Below are positions 16,575-25,293 of a stretch of 64,000 nt of DNA, piece by piece (position 1 is the stretch's first letter; each line of letters opens with the position of its first letter). Location: the NCBI RefSeq assembly GCF_037914945.1, contig NZ_CP149787.1:1302001-1366000 (forward strand). Direction: 5' to 3'. The translations under genes and the position numbers were made by a program. Source of the DNA: Haloterrigena sp. KLK7. Its GTDB lineage: Archaea; Halobacteriota; Halobacteria; Halobacteriales; Natrialbaceae. The notes under the pieces were generated by a model, which searched no databases, was not told the origin of the DNA, and worked only from the letters and a program-made list of their open reading frames with translations.

Positions 16575-17579
16575 ATGGAGGTGCACTGTGAGGGCTGTGC
16601 CGGCTGTTGTATGGACTGGCGACCGCTGCTCGACGACGCGGACGACGAGGAGACGGCGCGCGGGCGGCGACGCACGCCGTTCGACGAGGGCGACGGCCGG
16701 CCGCCGCTCGACGACGACGCCAACTTCGTCGCCCTCACCCGCGACGAGGTCCGCGGATTCCTCGAGGCGGGGATGGCGCCGGCCCTGACGCCGCGGTTCT
16801 GGCGCGCCCGGGACGAGGGCGAGGGCGTCGAGATCGACGGTCACAGCGTCGCCGCCGTCGCCGGACGGCCGGTCTTCTTCGTCGGCCTCCGGAAGCCGCC
16901 CAAACCGGTCGCGCCCTTCGACCGCGAGGAGCCGGCGTGGCTCCCGACCTGCGTCTTCCTCGACCCGACGACGCTGCAGTGTCGGATCCACGACAGCGAG
17001 CGCTTTCCCGACGAGTGCGGCGCCTACCCGGCGCACAACCTCGCGCTCGAGCAGGAGACCGAGTGCGAGCGCGTCGAAGCGGCGTTCGGCGGCGAGCGCC
17101 TGCTCGAGGCCGCGGTCGACGAGGATCTCGACGGCCTGCTTCTGGGATCGCAGGCGCTCGGCACGAAACTGTTCGCGCATCCCCGACCCGAGGCCCTCGA
17201 GGGAATCGTCGAGCGGACCGCCGCGGGCACGCTGACGGTCACCGACCGCGCCGAGTGTCTGGCCGTCGCGGCGGCCTCGAGTCCCGGCACGCTCGCGACC
17301 TCCGACTACCACTACGAGTGGGGGAGAGAGCGGGCGCTCGAGGCCGCGGCGGACGCGCGTCGCGACTCGAGCGATGGCCGCGACGCGAGCGACGGCCGAA
17401 TCGACGGCACCCGTGACTCCGATCGGGAGCGCGGCGAGTCGTGGGTCGGGCCGGCGATCCGGGAGTGGCACCGCCGCCGGACGGCCGCGAACGGGGCGGT
17501 TCCCGCCCCCGACGTCGCTATCGACGTCGAGGACGATCGCGGTGCACTCGAAACGCCGGGCTGGGACGCCCTCGAGTGA
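16575..17579 (+). CDS. YkgJ-family cysteine-cluster protein
   Basis: 334 residues starting MEVHCEGCAGCCMDW, the CxxCxxCC signature of the YkgJ/UPF0153 Fe-S or zinc-binding family. Further family cysteines are in LPTCVFLDPTTLQCRIHD and DECGAYPAH. The C-terminal half is acidic and unlike the family core. The start at 16575 is preferred because the motif lies at the N-terminus and a TATA-like TTATTA is about 28 bp upstream. The function of the family is not established; a metal-site or Fe-S role is inferred. Confidence 0.8.
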   Translation: MEVHCEGCAGCCMDWRPLLDDADDEETARGRRRTPFDEGDGRPPLDDDANFVALTRDEVRGFLEAGMAPALTPRFWRARDEGEGVEIDGHSVAAVAGRPVFFVGLRKPPKPVAPFDREEPAWLPTCVFLDPTTLQCRIHDSERFPDECGAYPAHNLALEQETECERVEAAFGGERLLEAAVDEDLDGLLLGSQALGTKLFAHPRPEALEGIVERTAAGTLTVTDRAECLAVAAASSPGTLATSDYHYEWGRERALEAAADARRDSSDGRDASDGRIDGTRDSDRERGESWVGPAIREWHRRRTAANGAVPAPDVAIDVEDDRGALETPGWDALE

Positions 17580-17695
17580 CCGGGGGCCGGACAGCGATCG
17601 CACCGGACTCGAGACGAACTCCTCGAGGGCGAACGCATCGCTACCGATGAGCTATGAGAGCCCGTCGACGGGAGAACGAAGGGGACCGGTCGGCG

Positions 17696-17869
17696 CTATT
17701 TCGACTTGATCTGCTCGAACTGGTCGAGCAGCGCTTCGGCCGACTCGCCGGAATCGTACTCGACTTCGCCGTGGTAGATCGTCCGCTCGTCGTCGAAATC
17801 CGCGTCGACCCTGGAGGCCTGCTGCTCGCGTCGCTCGTGCTCGTCTTCGTCATAGGCACCCATTGACAT
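17696..17869 (-). CDS. Small acidic haloarchaeal protein (DUF5786-like)
   Basis: 57 residues starting MSMGAYDEDEHERREQQA and ending in an amphipathic helix ALLDQFEQIKSK. The pattern of a charged N-terminus, FDDERTIYHGEVEYD in the middle and a C-terminal helix is one I recall from a Halobacteria-only family (DUF5786). It is transcribed divergently from the DUF5784-like gene, sharing a 100-bp promoter region with an AT-rich AATTAATG. Function unknown. Confidence 0.75.
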   Translation of the reverse strand: MSMGAYDEDEHERREQQASRVDADFDDERTIYHGEVEYDSGESAEALLDQFEQIKSK

Positions 17870-17970
17870 GGTAAGTGTACACACGTTAGTTGTTGTCGCT
17901 AATTAATGTAACGGTCCATCATACCGAGCCGACACGTAACACGTATGCACCCCGGCGCCCTAATGAGAAC

Positions 17971-18978
17971 GTGGCACGGCCGCTTCGCTTTCGGTACTCG
18001 CCCGCGTCGTGGAGCGAGGGGAAGGTCCGACAGGAGATTCTCCAGCCGCTCCGGTCGAACATCGGGGCCCGCGCAGTGGCGCCGCGGTTCGAGATCGGCG
18101 CCGACTGGGAGACCCACCGCTTCGAGATGCAAAACGGCGACGTCGCGCTCTTCGCGCGAAACGGCGAGGAGGCCTACTGGATGGGCAACACCGAGACGCC
18201 CTCGTCGCTGTGGAAGACCGATAAGTTCGGCTGGCGCGAGGTCCCCTATCACGTCTCGAGATGGGCCCAGCGCGAACTGCTCGCGACCCTCCACGAGGAG
18301 GATCCGTGGCTGGCCGACTACCCGCACCTCTCGTGGTTCTTCCTCCCGGTCTTCATGTCCAAGGACGGCCGCGAGTCGACGCGGGCCTTCTTCCGTGAAC
18401 ACGCCGCCGGCTTCCCCGACGCCGGCCGGCGCGAGACGACCCAGTTCTTCGAGGACCTCCTCAGGACCGGCGTTCTGGACGAGTATCGACACGTCATGTC
18501 GGGGAAACTCGGCACCAGCGACCACGTCGATCGGGTCCGCATGAGCGCGGCGATGGCCGAGTTCATCGCGGCGAAGCTCCTCACCGACGCCGGCTACGAC
18601 GTCGAACCCGAGATCGAGGTCACGACGGGCCACTCGCTGGACTTCCGCGCCGAGGACGAGCACACGAACGTCCTCGTCGAGGTGACCCGCCCCCAGCCGC
18701 CGATCAACCGCGCGGCGGCGGGCCCCGTCGCCGCCGTCCGCGACACCGCCGAGACCAAGACCAACGGCCAACTGGCCGAGCACGGCGGCGGCGCGGTGCT
18801 GTTCGTCGACTGTTCGAGTTTCCGCGACGACGCCTGGAACGCCGTTCGCGCCGAACAGCCCGACGTGCGCCACCGACCGGCCGTCGTCTACCGCGTCCGG
18901 CCCGACGGCCGCGCCGAGGGGTACACGAAGGGCCGCGTCCCGCTCGATCTGGCGGGCGCGATCGAACTCCTGAACTGA
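17971..18978 (+). CDS. DUF5784-like haloarchaeal protein, nuclease-fold candidate
   Basis: 335 residues from a GTG start (ARPLRFRYSPASWSEGKV). The N-terminal part is family-specific (YWMGNTETPSSLWKTDKFGW). The C-terminal part around residues 215-260 reads GYDVEPEIEV, SLDFRAEDEHTNVLVEVTR. A D-x(n)-E-x-T arrangement on predicted strands resembles the core of PD-(D/E)xK nucleases, with Thr where Lys is usual. That resemblance is my inference. The GTG start is favoured because upstream codons lack conservation-like character. Confidence 0.7.
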   Translation: MARPLRFRYSPASWSEGKVRQEILQPLRSNIGARAVAPRFEIGADWETHRFEMQNGDVALFARNGEEAYWMGNTETPSSLWKTDKFGWREVPYHVSRWAQRELLATLHEEDPWLADYPHLSWFFLPVFMSKDGRESTRAFFREHAAGFPDAGRRETTQFFEDLLRTGVLDEYRHVMSGKLGTSDHVDRVRMSAAMAEFIAAKLLTDAGYDVEPEIEVTTGHSLDFRAEDEHTNVLVEVTRPQPPINRAAAGPVAAVRDTAETKTNGQLAEHGGGAVLFVDCSSFRDDAWNAVRAEQPDVRHRPAVVYRVRPDGRAEGYTKGRVPLDLAGAIELLN

Positions 18979-19091
18979 CCTCGCCGGACCCACATCTCCG
19001 AACGGTTCCCGACGAACAGCGGCTGCAACAGCTATTCTCTCCCTGCTGCGCTCGCGAGCCACCGACTGCATCGCATGAGAACGACGCGCAG

Positions 19092-19098
19092 CTATATG
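19092..19098 (+). promoter_or_regulatory. TATA box of the alcohol dehydrogenase gene
   Basis: CTATATG in a GC-rich setting, centred 29 bp before ATG 19124. This predicts a leaderless transcript. Confidence 0.6.
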
Positions 19099-19123
19099 CT
19101 ACACGGTATCGTCTCCCACAGAC

Positions 19124-20185
19124 ATGCGCGCAGCAGTTCTCGAGGAACACGGCGAACCGCTCTCGATCGAAGACGTCGACGCACCGGATCTAGATCCGAA
19201 GGGTGCCGTCGTCGAAGTCGAAGCCTGCGGCGTCTGCCGGAGCGACTGGCACGGCTGGCAGGGCGACTGGGGGTGGCTGGGCCTCGAGACGAAACCGGGA
19301 CAGATTCTGGGCCACGAGCCCGCGGGCCACGTCGTGGCCGTCGGCGATGAGGTGACGAACGTCTCGGAAGGAGACCACGTCGCCGTTCCGTTCAACCTCG
19401 GCGACGGAACCTGCCACGAGTGTCGCCGAGGCCACTCGAACACCTGCGAGAACGTGATGCCGCTGGGCTTCGTCGAACCCGTACAGGGTGCGTTCGCCGA
19501 ACAGGTACACGTCCCCGCGGCCGATCACAACCTCGTCGAACTTCCCGACGGCGTCTCGTCGGTCGACATGGCGGGACTGGGCTGTCGGTTCATGACGTCG
19601 TTCCACGCCCTGGCCCACCGGGCCGACGTGAGCGCGGGCGACTGGGTGTCGGTCCACGGCGTCGGGGGCGTCGGCCTCTCGGCGGTCCACATCGCCGACG
19701 CCCTCGGCGCCAACGTGATCGCCGTCGACCTCACGGACGAGAAACTCGAGAAAGCGCAGGAACTGGGCGCCGTCGAGACCGTCAACGCCGGCGACGTCGA
19801 CGACGTCCCGGCCGAGGTCAAGGCGATCGCCGACGGCGGCGCCAACGTCTCGATGGACGCCCTGGGCATCGAAACGACCTCCCAGAACTCCGTCCAGAGC
19901 CTCGGCAACCGCGGCCAGCACCTCCAGGTCGGCCTGACCACCCAGGACGAACAGGGCATGATCACCGTTCCGTCCGACGCGATGGTGATGAGCGAGATCG
20001 AGTTCATCGGCTCGCTCGGTATGCCGCCGACCCGGTACGACGAGATCTTCCGGATGGTCGCGACCGGCAAACTCCGGCCCGCGGACGTCGTCTCCGAGAC
20101 GATCGGCCTCGAGGACGTCACCGACAAACTCGAGGCGATGACCGACTACGAGACCGAAGGGATCCCGGTCATCGACAGCTTCTAG
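19124..20185 (+). CDS. Zinc-dependent alcohol dehydrogenase (MDR family)
   Basis: 353 residues. The catalytic zinc region is EACGVCRSDWHGW and GHEPAGHVVAVGDEV. The structural zinc motif GDGTCHECRRGHSNTCENV has cysteines of the usual lobe. The nucleotide-binding turn is VHGVGGVGLSAVHIADAL, followed by VIAVDLTDEKL, where Asp at the strand end favours NAD over NADP. The zinc-binding lysines and tail (ETEGIPVIDSF) fit a complete protein. Its substrate is not indicated by neighbours. A structured multi-hairpin segment starts 4 bases after the stop. Confidence 0.9.
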   Translation: MRAAVLEEHGEPLSIEDVDAPDLDPKGAVVEVEACGVCRSDWHGWQGDWGWLGLETKPGQILGHEPAGHVVAVGDEVTNVSEGDHVAVPFNLGDGTCHECRRGHSNTCENVMPLGFVEPVQGAFAEQVHVPAADHNLVELPDGVSSVDMAGLGCRFMTSFHALAHRADVSAGDWVSVHGVGGVGLSAVHIADALGANVIAVDLTDEKLEKAQELGAVETVNAGDVDDVPAEVKAIADGGANVSMDALGIETTSQNSVQSLGNRGQHLQVGLTTQDEQGMITVPSDAMVMSEIEFIGSLGMPPTRYDEIFRMVATGKLRPADVVSETIGLEDVTDKLEAMTDYETEGIPVIDSF

Positions 20186-20188
20186 AAC

Positions 20189-20299
20189 CTAAATTTTGCT
20201 CTGTCGTTCGAGAGAGCTTCGCTCTCTCGTGATGACGAAAGGCGCTTCGCGCCTTTCGAACCACGGGCGCGGCAAAGTCGCGCCCTCGGCAAAATTTAG
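20189..20299. repeat. 111-bp element: 11-bp closing stem around three hairpins
   Basis: CTAAATTTTGC (20189-20199) pairs perfectly with GCAAAATTTAG (20289-20299). Inside are three hairpins: 20209-20229 (9-bp arms, loop TTC), 20236-20258 (10-bp arms, loop TTC) and 20265-20285 (7-bp arms GGGCGCG/CGCGCCC). As RNA it would be a four-way junction in the 3' UTR of the alcohol dehydrogenase mRNA. As DNA it resembles a MITE-like palindromic element. No target duplication was seen. Confidence 0.55.
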
Positions 20300-20532
20300 T
20301 ATAAAAGCACTCCTCCCTCCGTTCGCTCGTCCTTTCAGTCCTCGCTCACATCAGTCGTCGGCCCGCTCGCTCACTGCGTTCGCTCGCGGATGCTAGCGGT
20401 GTTTCCTCTATCCGCGGTGAGAGCAAGTAGTTGTACCGAGCGCGAGCGAAGCGAGCGCTCGGCCTTTTTTAATCGAATTTTTTGCTCGAGCGGTCGGCCT
20501 TCGGCCGACCCGAGAGTAAAAAACTTCGTTCC
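20300..20532. other. Gene-free region of TTCG-type palindromes
   Basis: Typical haloarchaeal intergenic sequence with repeats of TTCGCTCG. A palindrome GGTCGGCC-TTC-GGCCGACC lies at 20492-20510. A minus-strand T-run (20515-20523) directly after the stop of the 95-residue gene may end its transcript. Confidence 0.4.
20436..20470 (+). terminator. Hairpin plus T-run terminator
   Basis: CCGAGCGC (20436-20443) and GCGCTCGG (20455-20462) form a stem, followed by CC and six T. It lies downstream of the alcohol dehydrogenase gene and is a plausible transcript end on the plus strand. Archaea mainly need the T-run; the hairpin may be incidental. Confidence 0.4.
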
Positions 20533-20820
20533 TTAGAACGAGACGGCGTCGGGCGAGTACGGACTCCCGGTCGGCGTCGGATCGCGATCGCTGTAGCCGA
20601 CGCGGCCGACGGCCTTGTCGCTGACCGCGGAGTAGACGGCGAAGCGCGCGTCCTCCGGCGCTTCGAAGGTCTCCGACTCGAGGCGGGCGAGTACATCGCC
20701 GACCGTCTCGGACCCGTTCGGGAGTTCGAGGGTTCGATCGCCGTAGTTTTCGATCAGTTCCTCGGTGGTGGCGGGATACTCGTGGTCGTCGATGACCTCG
20801 CCGGTGCCGTTGAGCAACAT
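20533..20820 (-). CDS. Small haloarchaeal protein of DUF5789-like type (95 aa)
   Basis: 95 residues starting MLLNGTGEVIDDHEYPATT. The core reads LELPNGSETVGDVLARLES, ETFEAPEDARFAVYSAVS and DKAVGRVGYSDRDP. It aligns by eye with the 109-residue product at 34243-34572, including the ending AVGR-x-x-YSDR, so the two are paralogues. A TATA box about 29 bp upstream predicts a leaderless mRNA. The family is known only from Halobacteria in my recollection, with no function assigned. Confidence 0.75.
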   Translation of the reverse strand: MLLNGTGEVIDDHEYPATTEELIENYGDRTLELPNGSETVGDVLARLESETFEAPEDARFAVYSAVSDKAVGRVGYSDRDPTPTGSPYSPDAVSF

Positions 20821-20845
20821 TACACCCTATCTTCTGTGAACGATA

Positions 20846-20853
20846 ATTATAAA
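20846..20853 (-). promoter_or_regulatory. TATA box of the 95-residue gene
   Basis: Minus strand TTTATAAT, centred about 29 bp before the ATG at 20820. Confidence 0.6.
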
Positions 20854-20995
20854 CATTGTCCATGTATGTCTGCTAGTGGCACTGGATACCTATTACACCT
20901 AATATTCCAGCCGGCGGGGTCGAGATCGAAGTCAGGTTCGGTCAGGTCGGGCGCGGAGAAACGGCTTTCCGACCGGCAGCCCTCGACTCGAGTAG

Positions 20996-21784
20996 ATGCC
21001 ATACGCCGATCTGCACGTCCACACGACGCGCTCGGACGGGAGTCTCGATCCGGAGTCGATCCCCGACGCCGCCCGCTACGGGGGCGTCGAGGTCGTCGCG
21101 GTGACCGACCACGATCGGCTCCAGCCGTTCGACGCGCCGGTGGTCGAGCGCGAGGGCGTAACGCTCGTCAACGGGATCGAACTCCGCGTCGAGACGCCCC
21201 ACGGCGAGCGGGTCGATCTGCTCGGGTACGGCGTCGAGCCGACTCCGGAACTCGAGGGAACCGTCGAGCGGATCCAGCGAAATCGCATCGAGCGGGGGCG
21301 GGCGATCGTCGACTGCGTGGAGGCGCGACTGGGAGTCGATCTCGACGTGACCGTCGACGAGGGGTTCGGGCGACCGCACGTCGCCCGGGCGATCGCGGCC
21401 CATCCCGACGTCGACTACGGCTATCAGGACGCCTTCGACGAGCTCATCGGCTACGGCGACCCCTGCTACGTGGCCCGCGAGGTTCCCTCGTTCGAGCGCG
21501 GGCTGGCGGCGCTCTCCGGGGCCAGTCGGCTCGTCTCGCTGGCCCATCCGCTCCGCTATCGGGACCCCGAAGCGGCGCTGGGGTTGACGGCCGAGCCCGA
21601 TCTCGAGGCCGTCGAACTCCACTACCCGTACGGGCGCGACGACGTCGACCGGGAGCTCGTCGAGCGAGCGATCGACCGCAACGATCTGCTGGCGACCGGC
21701 GGGAGCGACGCCCACGGGGAGGAACTCGGCATCGACGGTCTGTCGCGACGCGAGTACGAGGCGACGGCCATCGGCGAATCGTGA
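20996..21784 (+). CDS. PHP-domain phosphoesterase
   Basis: 262 residues starting MPYADLHVHTTRSDGSLDP, with metal ligands HVH, then VAVTDHDRLQPF, GIELRVE, SLAHPLRYRD and TGGSDAHGEELG. These are the four PHP motifs for two or three metal ions. Relatives of this length include RNase AM-like 5'-3' exonucleases and histidinol-phosphate-type phosphoesterases. The TDHD motif and size favour an RNase AM-like nucleotide or oligonucleotide phosphoesterase, but this is inference. It is complete and monocistronic. Confidence 0.85.
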   Translation: MPYADLHVHTTRSDGSLDPESIPDAARYGGVEVVAVTDHDRLQPFDAPVVEREGVTLVNGIELRVETPHGERVDLLGYGVEPTPELEGTVERIQRNRIERGRAIVDCVEARLGVDLDVTVDEGFGRPHVARAIAAHPDVDYGYQDAFDELIGYGDPCYVAREVPSFERGLAALSGASRLVSLAHPLRYRDPEAALGLTAEPDLEAVELHYPYGRDDVDRELVERAIDRNDLLATGGSDAHGEELGIDGLSRREYEATAIGES

Positions 21785-21839
21785 GACAACGTTAGCCGAT
21801 AGCGGAGGGTTCAATGCATCGTGGTCCCAAAGGGCACCT

Positions 21840-22004
21840 ATGAACTGCCACTACTGTGACCGCGAGGCCGCGTTCGCCGCCGAATCGGACGGTCTCAAAG
21901 TCGGTCTCTGTGAGGAACACTTCCGCGAGCGTCTACAGGAACTCGCCGAAGCCGACGGCCTCGAGACGCTCAAGGAGAAAGTGGACGTCGATCGCGCCGA
22001 GTAG
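21840..22004 (+). CDS. 54-residue zinc-finger-like protein (DUF6757-like)
   Basis: ATG at 21840, TAG at 22002-22004. It starts MNCHYCDREAAFAAES and continues with KVGLCEEHFRERLQEL. The CxxC pair and the C-x3-H pair form a likely single zinc knuckle, followed by a helical charged tail ending VDVDRAE. I recall this as a conserved Halobacteria-only family (DUF6757). Function unknown; such proteins may bind nucleic acid. Confidence 0.75.
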   Translation: MNCHYCDREAAFAAESDGLKVGLCEEHFRERLQELAEADGLETLKEKVDVDRAE

Positions 22005-22021
22005 CAGCTATCGACCGCGGT

Positions 22022-23231
<1,210 letters not shown>

Positions 23232-23296
23232 GAACGGTTATCAGTGAGAAAGGGGGAAAAAACGCGGCTTGCCAACGCCGCCCCGTCATGTGACGG

Positions 23297-23452
23297 TCAG
23301 CCGAAGACGCGAAACGAGTTCTCACCGCAGGGACAGCCGTTCGCGCTTCCGATGGGACGAACCTCGTCGCCGTCATCCGAAAACCAGACCGCCATCGCCC
23401 TGCCACAGTTCGTACACCGCGCCGCTCCCTTTCGTTGTGACCGTGCTCCCAT
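23297..23452 (-). CDS. 51-residue zinc-ribbon protein
   Basis: Starts MGARSQRKGAARCTNCGRAM and ends with CPCGENSFRVFG. CTNC and CPC form a zinc ribbon with four cysteines. The start at 23452 gives the compact form; longer frames upstream are not convincing. Small proteins of this kind are conserved in Halobacteria and may bind nucleic acid; function unknown. Confidence 0.65.
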   Translation of the reverse strand: MGARSQRKGAARCTNCGRAMAVWFSDDGDEVRPIGSANGCPCGENSFRVFG

Positions 23453-23757
23453 GATCGCTGCTTCTCCGGCACGACGGATAAGCGAGATGTGAGTCCTCGG
23501 AGCGTACGGTTCCGGATACTTCGGCCGTAACAACAGCCCGGACTCCGCCTCGAGCGCGAGGCGTACTCCCGACCGGTAGCGGCAGTAGCCGAGGAGAACG
23601 CCCGCTCGGTCGCGGGCTCCGACCCGACCCGCCCACGGACCGCCGGCGGACGGTCCGCACGGAACCGTGCCGACTACTGACTCGACGAGTGCCCCGCAGG
23701 ACACGAAATCGGACCGCGAACGAGATTCTTTTGCGACTCCCGCCGGAAGAGACGGGT
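23453..23757. other. Gene-free region before hemB
   Basis: No coding frame with support. A TATA-like ATTCTTTTG near 23724-23732 lies about 30 bp before the hemB start and would give a leaderless mRNA. The rest is GC-rich without visible repeats. Confidence 0.4.
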
Positions 23758-24789
23758 ATGGATCTCACACATCGTCCCCGGCGTCTCCGACAGGATCGGG
23801 TGCGCGGTCTCGTCAGCGAGACGAGCCTCGAGCCCGCCGACCTGATCGCACCGGTGTTCGTCGACGCGACGACCGACGAGCGGGTGCCCATCGAGTCGAT
23901 GCCCGGCCACGAGCGAGTGCCGATCGACGAGGCCGTCGCCCGCGTCGAGGACGTCCTCGAGACGGGCGTCGAAGCCGTCATGCTGTTCGGCATCCCCGAG
24001 TCGAAGGACCCAGAGGGGAGCCGCGCCTGGGCCGAAGACGGCGTCATTCAGGAGGCGCTGCGCCGAATTACGGCGGAGACCGACGCCTACGTCATCACCG
24101 ACGTCTGCCTCTGCGAGTACACCGACCACGGCCACTGCGGCCCCCTCGAGGAGGAACTGCGCGGCGACGTCGACGTCGATTCCGGCGAGGACGCCCCCGC
24201 CTGCGAGCCGACGCTGACCGTGGACAACGACGCGACGCTCGAGGCCCTCGAGCGGATCGTCACCTCGCACGCCCGTGCGGGCGCGGACATGGTCGCGCCG
24301 AGCGGCATGATGGACGGTATGGTCGGGACGATCCGCGAGGCCCTCGATAGCGCGGGATTCGAGCACGTCCCGATCATGAGCTACGCGGCCAAGTACGAGA
24401 GCGCCTTCTACGGCCCGTTCCGGGACGCCGCCGACGGCGCGCCCTCCTTCGGCAACCGCCGACACTACCAGATGGACCCCGCGAACTCCCGGGAAGCCAT
24501 GCGGGAGGTCCGCCTCGACGCCGAGCAGGGCGCCGACGTGATGATGGTCAAGCCCGCACTGCCCTACCTCGACATCGTCAGCGCGGTGCGTCGGGAGTTC
24601 GACCACCCCGTCGCCGCCTACAACGTCTCCGGCGAGTACGCCATGCTCCACGCCGCCGCCGAGAAGGGCTGGCTGGATTTAGAGGAGGTGGCGCTCGAGT
24701 CGCTGCTGTCGATCAAACGCGCGGGCGCGGATCTGATTCTGACCTACTTCGCGGAGGACGTGGCGCGGCGACTGCCCGCCGGCCAGTAG
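23758..24789 (+). CDS. hemB: Delta-aminolevulinic acid dehydratase
   Basis: 343 residues. It joins two 5-aminolevulinate molecules into porphobilinogen, the first common pyrrole of heme, cobalamin and siroheme. The zinc site cysteines are in [16 protein letters not shown] (C117, C119, C127). The two active-site lysines are in [16 protein letters not shown] and [24 protein letters not shown] is also present. The start at 23758 matches the family N-terminus [11 protein letters not shown]. hemL follows 3.3 kb downstream, and siroheme demand of the nitrite reductase at 44-46 kb makes biological sense. Confidence 0.95.
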   Translation: MDLTHRPRRLRQDRVRGLVSETSLEPADLIAPVFVDATTDERVPIESMPGHERVPIDEAVARVEDVLETGVEAVMLFGIPESKDPEGSRAWAEDGVIQEALRRITAETDAYVITDVCLCEYTDHGHCGPLEEELRGDVDVDSGEDAPACEPTLTVDNDATLEALERIVTSHARAGADMVAPSGMMDGMVGTIREALDSAGFEHVPIMSYAAKYESAFYGPFRDAADGAPSFGNRRHYQMDPANSREAMREVRLDAEQGADVMMVKPALPYLDIVSAVRREFDHPVAAYNVSGEYAMLHAAAEKGWLDLEEVALESLLSIKRAGADLILTYFAEDVARRLPAGQ

Positions 24790-25212
24790 GGCGGTCGCGT
24801 CGATTTCGTTGCAAGCGGACACTCGACAATTACCGTATCGAGTCCGATTCGAGTCTATCGGCCGGTGGATCCGACCGTCGACGTCCGGCATTCGGACGAA
24901 CGTCCATTCGGAATCGCCACGGTCGCACAGGTGGCAACATCTGCCGCGCGCGAGCGTCGCCGGGCCGCTCGAGCCGCGATATCGGGTTCTCGTGATTGGG
25001 AGCCGGATTCAGTTCGGTTTTTCCGGGTTTACAAAGAGAGAATATATAACCACGGCTCGAAAAATCCGCAAGATCGAATAGCCTTATACACATTAAATCT
25101 CCTCTAGATTTGATCGTATGCACCTATTACGGCCTGATTATTAGACAAACTTAAACGCTAACCCTTATATGAAGTCAGTCCATCGGAATCAGACGTGATT
25201 AAGCAGACAACC
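24790..25212. other. AT-rich promoter region of the Amt-PII gene
   Basis: The second half (25010-25200) is clearly AT-rich. Features are a small dyad AAATCT-cctct-AGATTT (25095-25111), a T/A-rich TTAGACAAACTTAAACGCTAA just before the TATA box, and the TATA box itself. Nitrogen control of this promoter is expected from the gene but no known operator is recognisable. Confidence 0.5.
25163..25171 (+). promoter_or_regulatory. TATA box of the Amt-PII operon
   Basis: CCTTATATG, centred near 25167. The transcription start is predicted near 25194, giving an mRNA that begins about 19 bases before the short ORF at 25213. Confidence 0.5.
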
Positions 25213-25293
25213 ATGAGCTCGAACGAAGCAGACATGGACAAACGTCTACAACGTATCGGTGGGGGTTCGATCGGAACTGAGGTGGTCGCCTGA
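25213..25293 (+). CDS. 26-residue leader ORF overlapping the Amt-PII start
   Basis: ATG at 25213 starts [19 protein letters not shown]. Its TGA (25291-25293) overlaps the ATG of the transporter gene (25293) in TGATG. The end of the ORF also holds GAGGTGG, a good ribosome binding site for the transporter. This is a classic coupling layout. The peptide is charged, then Gly-rich; I do not recognise it. It may be a leader peptide or simply the short first gene of the operon. Confidence 0.45.
   Translation: MSSNEADMDKRLQRIGGGSIGTEVVA

Noticed and set aside
16341-17603. N-terminal extension of the minus-strand zinc-finger gene to 500 residues
   Set aside because: The extra residues are the antisense of the YkgJ gene; only the last 79 residues have protein character.
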